A stretch of DNA of 64,000 bases. Source: Gracilimonas sp965227215 (GTDB lineage: Bacteria; Bacteroidota; Rhodothermia; Balneolales; Balneolaceae). The DNA lies in the NCBI GenBank assembly GCA_965227215.1, contig OZ245729.1:558001-622000 (forward strand). The letters are read 5' to 3'. Positions 60,096 to 64,000 of the stretch are shown here, piece by piece. Numbering within the stretch: position 1 is the stretch's first letter; each line of letters begins with the position of its first letter. The translations under genes were made by a program, and so were the position numbers. A model generated the notes under the pieces. The model saw only the letters and a list, made by a program, of their open reading frames with translations, ran no database searches and was not told the DNA's origin.

Positions 60096-61091
60096 TTAAA
60101 TAATCCATATTAGATCTGCGCCAAAAATATCTTCGGATACGTTATTAACCTTCCTTGTCTGTTTATCCCAATAATCTTTCACTAGGCTATTCCTTTTAGA
60201 ATCTTCTTTCTTCAAACCTTCAAAAACAGATTCTGTAACTAATATAGGTTCATAAGTATAGTCCCTCTTCTTCTTTTCAAATGAAACATTTTTACCATCC
60301 TTCATATAAAGTGATCCATCACTTAAATGAGAAATCGAGTCAGAAAACTCTTCTTTTGATTTTTCTACAGTCTCAGTATAACTAAGATATCTTGGAGCAT
60401 TGGGATCATATGCAAATTGTTCAGGAAACAATGCGCGGGCTATTGAATAGCCAAATAATTGTGATCTGGGATTAATTGGGTGTCTTATAACTTCATAATA
60501 CTCTTCCTCAATAGTTTTATTAGCCACATCGGTTAATCTCGAAGCAATATTAGCAGGGCCGCCAACCCATACTAAGTTTTTGTTATCCTTATTTTCTTTC
60601 CCCCTTTTTTCAACACCTACTTTTAGGACTTTCATGGCACCATAATCAATTCCTATTCCACATTTAAATGTAAATCCCTTGAAACTAGGATTAATGATTT
60701 TAGATGAAATATGATTTATGGATACAGCACAGTCTACAGCATTCTTAAAGCAAAGCGTTGGTGGAAATACGACCATTACTCGGTCGCCAATGATATTTCT
60801 TACGGATCCCTTGTGATGTTCAGCAGCTCTTAAAACAGCTTTAGTAAATGCAGTATAGAGCTGACCCATCGTTTCAGAGTCATTACTTTCATTTAATTTT
60901 ACGGAGTCCCTGATATCTGCGTACAGGATACAAGTTTCTAACTCTTTACCCTTTTTGGTCTCCCCACTTTCGTAGGTTAATCCTGCATCATCATAGTTTG
61001 GTACAGATGTAACTCCGCTATATTCAAAATCTGTATTTATAACATCCTGAACTTCTTCCTCTACTCTATCTATTAAATCTTTTACAGGCAT
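60096..61091 (-). CDS. pycC: Pycsar pyrimidine cyclase (PycC)
   Basis: A 331-residue class III nucleotidyl-cyclase-like protein. The metal Asp is in TCILYADIRDSVKLNESNDS (D59) and a second in VRNIIGDRVMVVFPP (D103); GIGIDYGAMKVLKVGVEKRG and GGPANIASRLTDVANKTI complete the core. No membrane or receiver domain is attached. The adjacent PycTM gene makes a phage-sensing pyrimidine cyclase far more likely than an ordinary adenylate cyclase. The choice between cCMP and cUMP cannot be made by eye. Confidence 0.87.
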   Translation of the reverse strand: MPVKDLIDRVEEEVQDVINTDFEYSGVTSVPNYDDAGLTYESGETKKGKELETCILYADIRDSVKLNESNDSETMGQLYTAFTKAVLRAAEHHKGSVRNIIGDRVMVVFPPTLCFKNAVDCAVSINHISSKIINPSFKGFTFKCGIGIDYGAMKVLKVGVEKRGKENKDNKNLVWVGGPANIASRLTDVANKTIEEEYYEVIRHPINPRSQLFGYSIARALFPEQFAYDPNAPRYLSYTETVEKSKEEFSDSISHLSDGSLYMKDGKNVSFEKKKRDYTYEPILVTESVFEGLKKEDSKRNSLVKDYWDKQTRKVNNVSEDIFGADLIWII

Positions 61092-61136
61092 CCCCGAATC
61101 ATTTTATTATAGTTAATTTTTCCCTACACTTTGTAA

Positions 61137-61646
61137 TTATTGTAATCTGTTAATTTGCTTTTGGGTTGAGGCAATCCTTGCGTCTATATCTATATACCTT
61201 CCGTATACCCAATTTTCTAGTTTTATTTCTGTAACTCTTATGAAGTCTTTCAAGTCTCGATATGTACCCGTAACAAAAAAGTTTGCCCCAATTACAAACC
61301 ATAATGGAAGTGATGAAAGTGCAATTAGCCCCAAGATTCCCGTTGCAATTCCTAAAGCATACATGGAATAAATAAAGGCCGACCAAACTAAAAGAACAAA
61401 GGCTCTTACAAACGCATAAATCCATTTAAATTTCAATTGTAGATCAGTCTTTAACTTTTCTTGGTTCCTCAAAACCTCAGTAAACCATTGATGTTTACGT
61501 TCTGCTTCCACTCGGTCGTCTTTAAACTCTTCCTGCTTGGCTATACCCGCTGGGTTATACTGACCCAATGAAAATATGAACAGAAACACGATTACTACAA
61601 AAATCACAATCGCTAATACCGTTTTCCATCCTATTTTTCCATTCAT
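61137..61646 (-). CDS. Hypothetical membrane protein within the defence operon
   Basis: A 169-residue protein with TM segments at about 8-28, 75-97 and 99-123, a charged loop (EEFKDDRVEAERKHQWFTEV) and a cytoplasmic C-terminal helix (IDIDARIASTQKQINRLQ). I do not recognise the family. It lies 23 bp after hsdS and 45 bp before pycC, so it belongs to the operon; a third Pycsar component or an unrelated cargo protein are both possible. Confidence 0.7.
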   Translation of the reverse strand: MNGKIGWKTVLAIVIFVVIVFLFIFSLGQYNPAGIAKQEEFKDDRVEAERKHQWFTEVLRNQEKLKTDLQLKFKWIYAFVRAFVLLVWSAFIYSMYALGIATGILGLIALSSLPLWFVIGANFFVTGTYRDLKDFIRVTEIKLENWVYGRYIDIDARIASTQKQINRLQ

Positions 61647-61669
61647 AAAATATATAGCCCTATTTACAT

Positions 61670-63616
61670 CTATTTTTTAGCAGTTATTTTTCTTAATCCA
61701 TTAGGTATCAATTTCTTCCTCTTAAGCCAATCGATAGATTTAAAGAACTTCTCTTTTTCAAATCGTTCTTTATCAACTGTCCAGAACTCTTCAGTGCTTG
61801 CGTGAATTACAATTTCACTTTCTAAGGGTTGACACCCATAAGCTAACAAGTCATGCCATGCAGCATAAGTGGTTACAACTAATTCTGTCTGTTCACGATT
61901 TAGTTTTATAAAATCTCCAATAATTGCTTCAATTTGGGATACGGCATTGGGGAAATACTGTATAATCGTTCTGATTGCAGAGTCGATGTTAGTTCCCTGA
62001 TTGTATGAATAACTTCCATCTTCATGTTTTAAAGTATGGAACCATCTTTTTTTGTTGGCACGATGTTCTACTTTTACCAACCAATTCATGTCAGCGGGAC
62101 CTGCTGCTATTCTTTTTGGCTTTCTTCCTAAATTTATGGCCGTTTCTCCTTCAATTATGTGGAGCAGTTTTTCCATTTTTACATGGCCGAGCGTATTCTT
62201 GTAAGAAGGACTTTGATCATGTTTTTGAATAATCATTGCCATAACTCCGGCTTGAACATCTTTTAAATTTACTCCCTCTTTAGATTTGAGGCTTTGCTCA
62301 GTTTCCCTCGAATATTTGAATAGCAAAACCCTTGCCTGTTCCGAAGCACCGTAAGACTCCCCAGGCTCAGCAGCTTTACTTAACTCTTCCCCTGCTTCTT
62401 TGACGGTTACCTGGCCATTCATTAGCATTGGTAATAGCCAATTCCTTAACTCCTCTAGCCCCTTGTTCTCTTTTTCTAAAAGATCTTGCTGTTCAAATAT
62501 TGGTTTTACTTTATTTGAGAATTTCTCAATCAACTCTTCAGGTGGTAGATGGATTTTAATCATTTTAAGAATGGTAGCTGATATTTCCTTAAAAGTAGAT
62601 CCCGAGGCATATTGTATCATAGCTGGTATGAATGTCTTTATTGTATAGTAAACATACTCAGTTGGATAAGAATCAAAAGGAACAATAGATTTGAAGCCTT
62701 GATTAGTTGTTACATCATTTCTTGCTATTGCTAAATAGCCAATGGGGGCTCTTGAGCTCAACAACACAGTACCTTTTGGAAGTAAATTTAATGATGCATC
62801 CTTAATCCCTTTTTCAGTTACATCCCACTCTCCTTTAGAGAAAAACTTTTTCCCTGTGTTATCAGATAGATCCTTTGGAGTTATCCAAGGTGTTCCATTT
62901 TTCGTGAAATTTTCTTTCTCCGATTTAGACGGGGTCGAACCACCGACTATATCTCCTAAATCCTCAAATCCTCCAACATCCCAGTTCTTAGGAATTTCTC
63001 GCTTCAATTTTTTTTTGTATTCCATCTCCCCACCAGATGATTTATAAGGCTTCCCATTCTCATCGGGAAAATCAAACTGAACAAACCAATAATCATAGAT
63101 CAGTTTAGCCATCGATTCGAGCTCCTTGTTTATTTTTTTATTGAGCTCAATCTTTTTATCCAAATCTGAAAGTACCTTAGCTATTCTATCTTGCTTAGGC
63201 TTTTCAAAATTTGGAATTGGAAAGTCAAGAATCTGATTTTTGTCTCCCCTTGGCATTTTCGTACCCTTTGAGCCATTCATCATATGCTCAAAAAAGATAT
63301 CTCTAAACAGAGCGTAGTAAATGAAGGACGGATTGTATTTATCATTCACCTTAAGAGTTAAAACATCCGATGAATTCCCGCCATCATGAGTAGCTAACCA
63401 AATTTTTTTTAAATAAGGGCGAATATTTGCTATTAAAATATCATTCTTTGAAAACTTAGTGACGGTTTTACCATTTGGTGGCAGATTGGTCGCTTCAACT
63501 TTCCCTTCTTTATTTTGAAGTAAATTATCCGTTGTGACATACGTTGATAAATCAAGATCCTCCAGGAGTACCCTTTCTTTAGAATATTTTGCTACTTCAC
63601 GCAGTGATCTATTCAT
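61670..63616 (-). CDS. hsdS: Type I restriction-modification specificity subunit with C-terminal extension
   Basis: A 648-residue HsdS. Residues 1-170 are target recognition domain 1 (KTVTKFSKNDILIANIRPYL), followed by the helical spacer QDRIAKVLSDLDKKIELNKK; 200-385 are domain 2 (KSEKENFTKNGTPWITPKDL; TVLLSSRAPIGYLAIA) with the second spacer ending LRNWLLPMLMNGQVTV near 410. A further region of about 210 residues follows (GVNLKDVQAGVMAMIIQKHD; GRKPKRIAAGPADMNWLVKV), which ordinary HsdS of about 400-430 residues lacks. It overlaps the hsdM stop by 8 bp. Confidence 0.9.
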   Translation of the reverse strand: MNRSLREVAKYSKERVLLEDLDLSTYVTTDNLLQNKEGKVEATNLPPNGKTVTKFSKNDILIANIRPYLKKIWLATHDGGNSSDVLTLKVNDKYNPSFIYYALFRDIFFEHMMNGSKGTKMPRGDKNQILDFPIPNFEKPKQDRIAKVLSDLDKKIELNKKINKELESMAKLIYDYWFVQFDFPDENGKPYKSSGGEMEYKKKLKREIPKNWDVGGFEDLGDIVGGSTPSKSEKENFTKNGTPWITPKDLSDNTGKKFFSKGEWDVTEKGIKDASLNLLPKGTVLLSSRAPIGYLAIARNDVTTNQGFKSIVPFDSYPTEYVYYTIKTFIPAMIQYASGSTFKEISATILKMIKIHLPPEELIEKFSNKVKPIFEQQDLLEKENKGLEELRNWLLPMLMNGQVTVKEAGEELSKAAEPGESYGASEQARVLLFKYSRETEQSLKSKEGVNLKDVQAGVMAMIIQKHDQSPSYKNTLGHVKMEKLLHIIEGETAINLGRKPKRIAAGPADMNWLVKVEHRANKKRWFHTLKHEDGSYSYNQGTNIDSAIRTIIQYFPNAVSQIEAIIGDFIKLNREQTELVVTTYAAWHDLLAYGCQPLESEIVIHASTEEFWTVDKERFEKEKFFKSIDWLKRKKLIPNGLRKITAKK

Positions 63617-64000
63617 AAGATAGAGTCATTAAATTTTTCTGGATTTCGGTTTCGAGGTTGTTTGATTCATTGAAAAAATCATCCAGATTTTTACTATGCT
63701 TACTTATCTTTTTATCAAACTCATCTTTTGAAATATCTACGTATTCAATTTTCACTTGAAAATATTGCCCTGCGCTTAATGAATACTTTTTCTTTTTAAT
63801 CTCATCGTAGCTAACGACCACTGAAAAGTCATCTATCTGTTCTTTCTTATTGAAGGTTTCAATAATCTTATCTTCTTCTTCGTGCGTCAATACAGTTTTT
63901 TGATTTTTACCCTCTTTAACGGTTTCTCCCAATTTCGAAGCATCAATTAATACAACATCCTCCTTGTTCTGTTTATCAAAAAATAGTACTGAGACGTTCG
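63609..64000 (-). CDS. hsdM: Type I restriction-modification DNA methyltransferase subunit, C-terminal part
   Basis: The frame is open to the window end; the TTG at 63932 is not a start since upstream codons read VSVLFFDKQNKEDVVLIDAS, then KLGETVKEGKNQKTVLTHEE, the usual C-terminal end of HsdM. About 130 residues are visible, ending LMTLSYE. HsdM provides the N6-adenine methyltransferase activity; its catalytic motifs lie beyond the window. Its stop overlaps the hsdS start, as in typical hsdMS operons. Confidence 0.85.
   Translation of the reverse strand, partial: NVSVLFFDKQNKEDVVLIDASKLGETVKEGKNQKTVLTHEEEDKIIETFNKKEQIDDFSVVVSYDEIKKKKYSLSAGQYFQVKIEYVDISKDEFDKKISKHSKNLDDFFNESNNLETEIQKNLMTLSYE

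Noticed and set aside
60096..61091. Ordinary adenylate cyclase
   Set aside because: The adjoining PycTM-like membrane protein, the lack of a sensory domain and the defence context favour a Pycsar cyclase.

Overview
The window looks like chromosomal DNA from a marine Bacteroidota/Balneolota-type bacterium; Balneolaceae is my best guess and is an inference. It has a TonB-dependent receptor with a carboxypeptidase-regulatory-like plug extension, a C-terminal type IX secretion sorting domain, NVEALS-like peptides with 6-bladed beta-propeller lipoproteins, and hexuronate/pectin genes typical of seaweed- or plant-glycan degraders.

Region 1 (1-7.9 kb, + strand) is a hexuronate catabolic operon: DUF4861 protein (cut by the window edge), LacI regulator, KdgK, UxuA, KDPG aldolase and a DctPQM TRAP transporter. 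Region 2 (7.9-9.3 kb) is a scar: the C-terminus of a fructose-bisphosphatase gene, a dead IS200/IS605 element with both end hairpins, and a broken DUF1961 gene. Region 3 (9.3-35 kb) holds a GntR/LacI-hybrid regulator and a convergent run of 16 nearly touching minus-strand genes, from a TonB-dependent receptor to a GH28 polygalacturonase. These include two GH2, GH105, GH20, a large lipoprotein of unknown fold, two SSS symporters, an Nramp-like transporter, NagB-like, PhyH-like and TIM-barrel enzymes. It reads as a uronic-acid-rich glycan utilisation locus without a SusD.

Region 4 (35.2-36.7 kb) has an IS110 transposase with a structured noncoding 5' flank (candidate bridge RNA) next to a terminator and the 3' half of a tRNA-Asn gene, a likely integration scar. 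Region 5 (36.8-44.3 kb) encodes two RND pumps and one adaptor. Region 6 (44.3-51.3 kb, visibly AT-richer) holds the most unusual system. A dedicated signal peptidase I, a small AraC-like HTH protein, three tiny secreted peptides ending in a C..C..CC pattern, a terminator hairpin, a 6-bladed beta-propeller lipoprotein and a membrane-anchored thioredoxin-like protein lie in one direction. A second inverted set follows: propeller intact, peptide and redoxin frameshifted, HTH with an internal stop.

Region 7 (51.5-64 kb) is a defence island. It contains a ubiquitin-like/E1/DUF6527 operon, an XRE-ImmA plus PIN pair with an inverted-repeat operator, and a long minus-strand operon running hsdM-hsdS-membrane protein-PycC-PycTM-Mrr-unknown-TIR. 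In that operon a Pycsar system, a type IV-like nuclease and a TIR protein sit downstream of type I restriction-modification genes.
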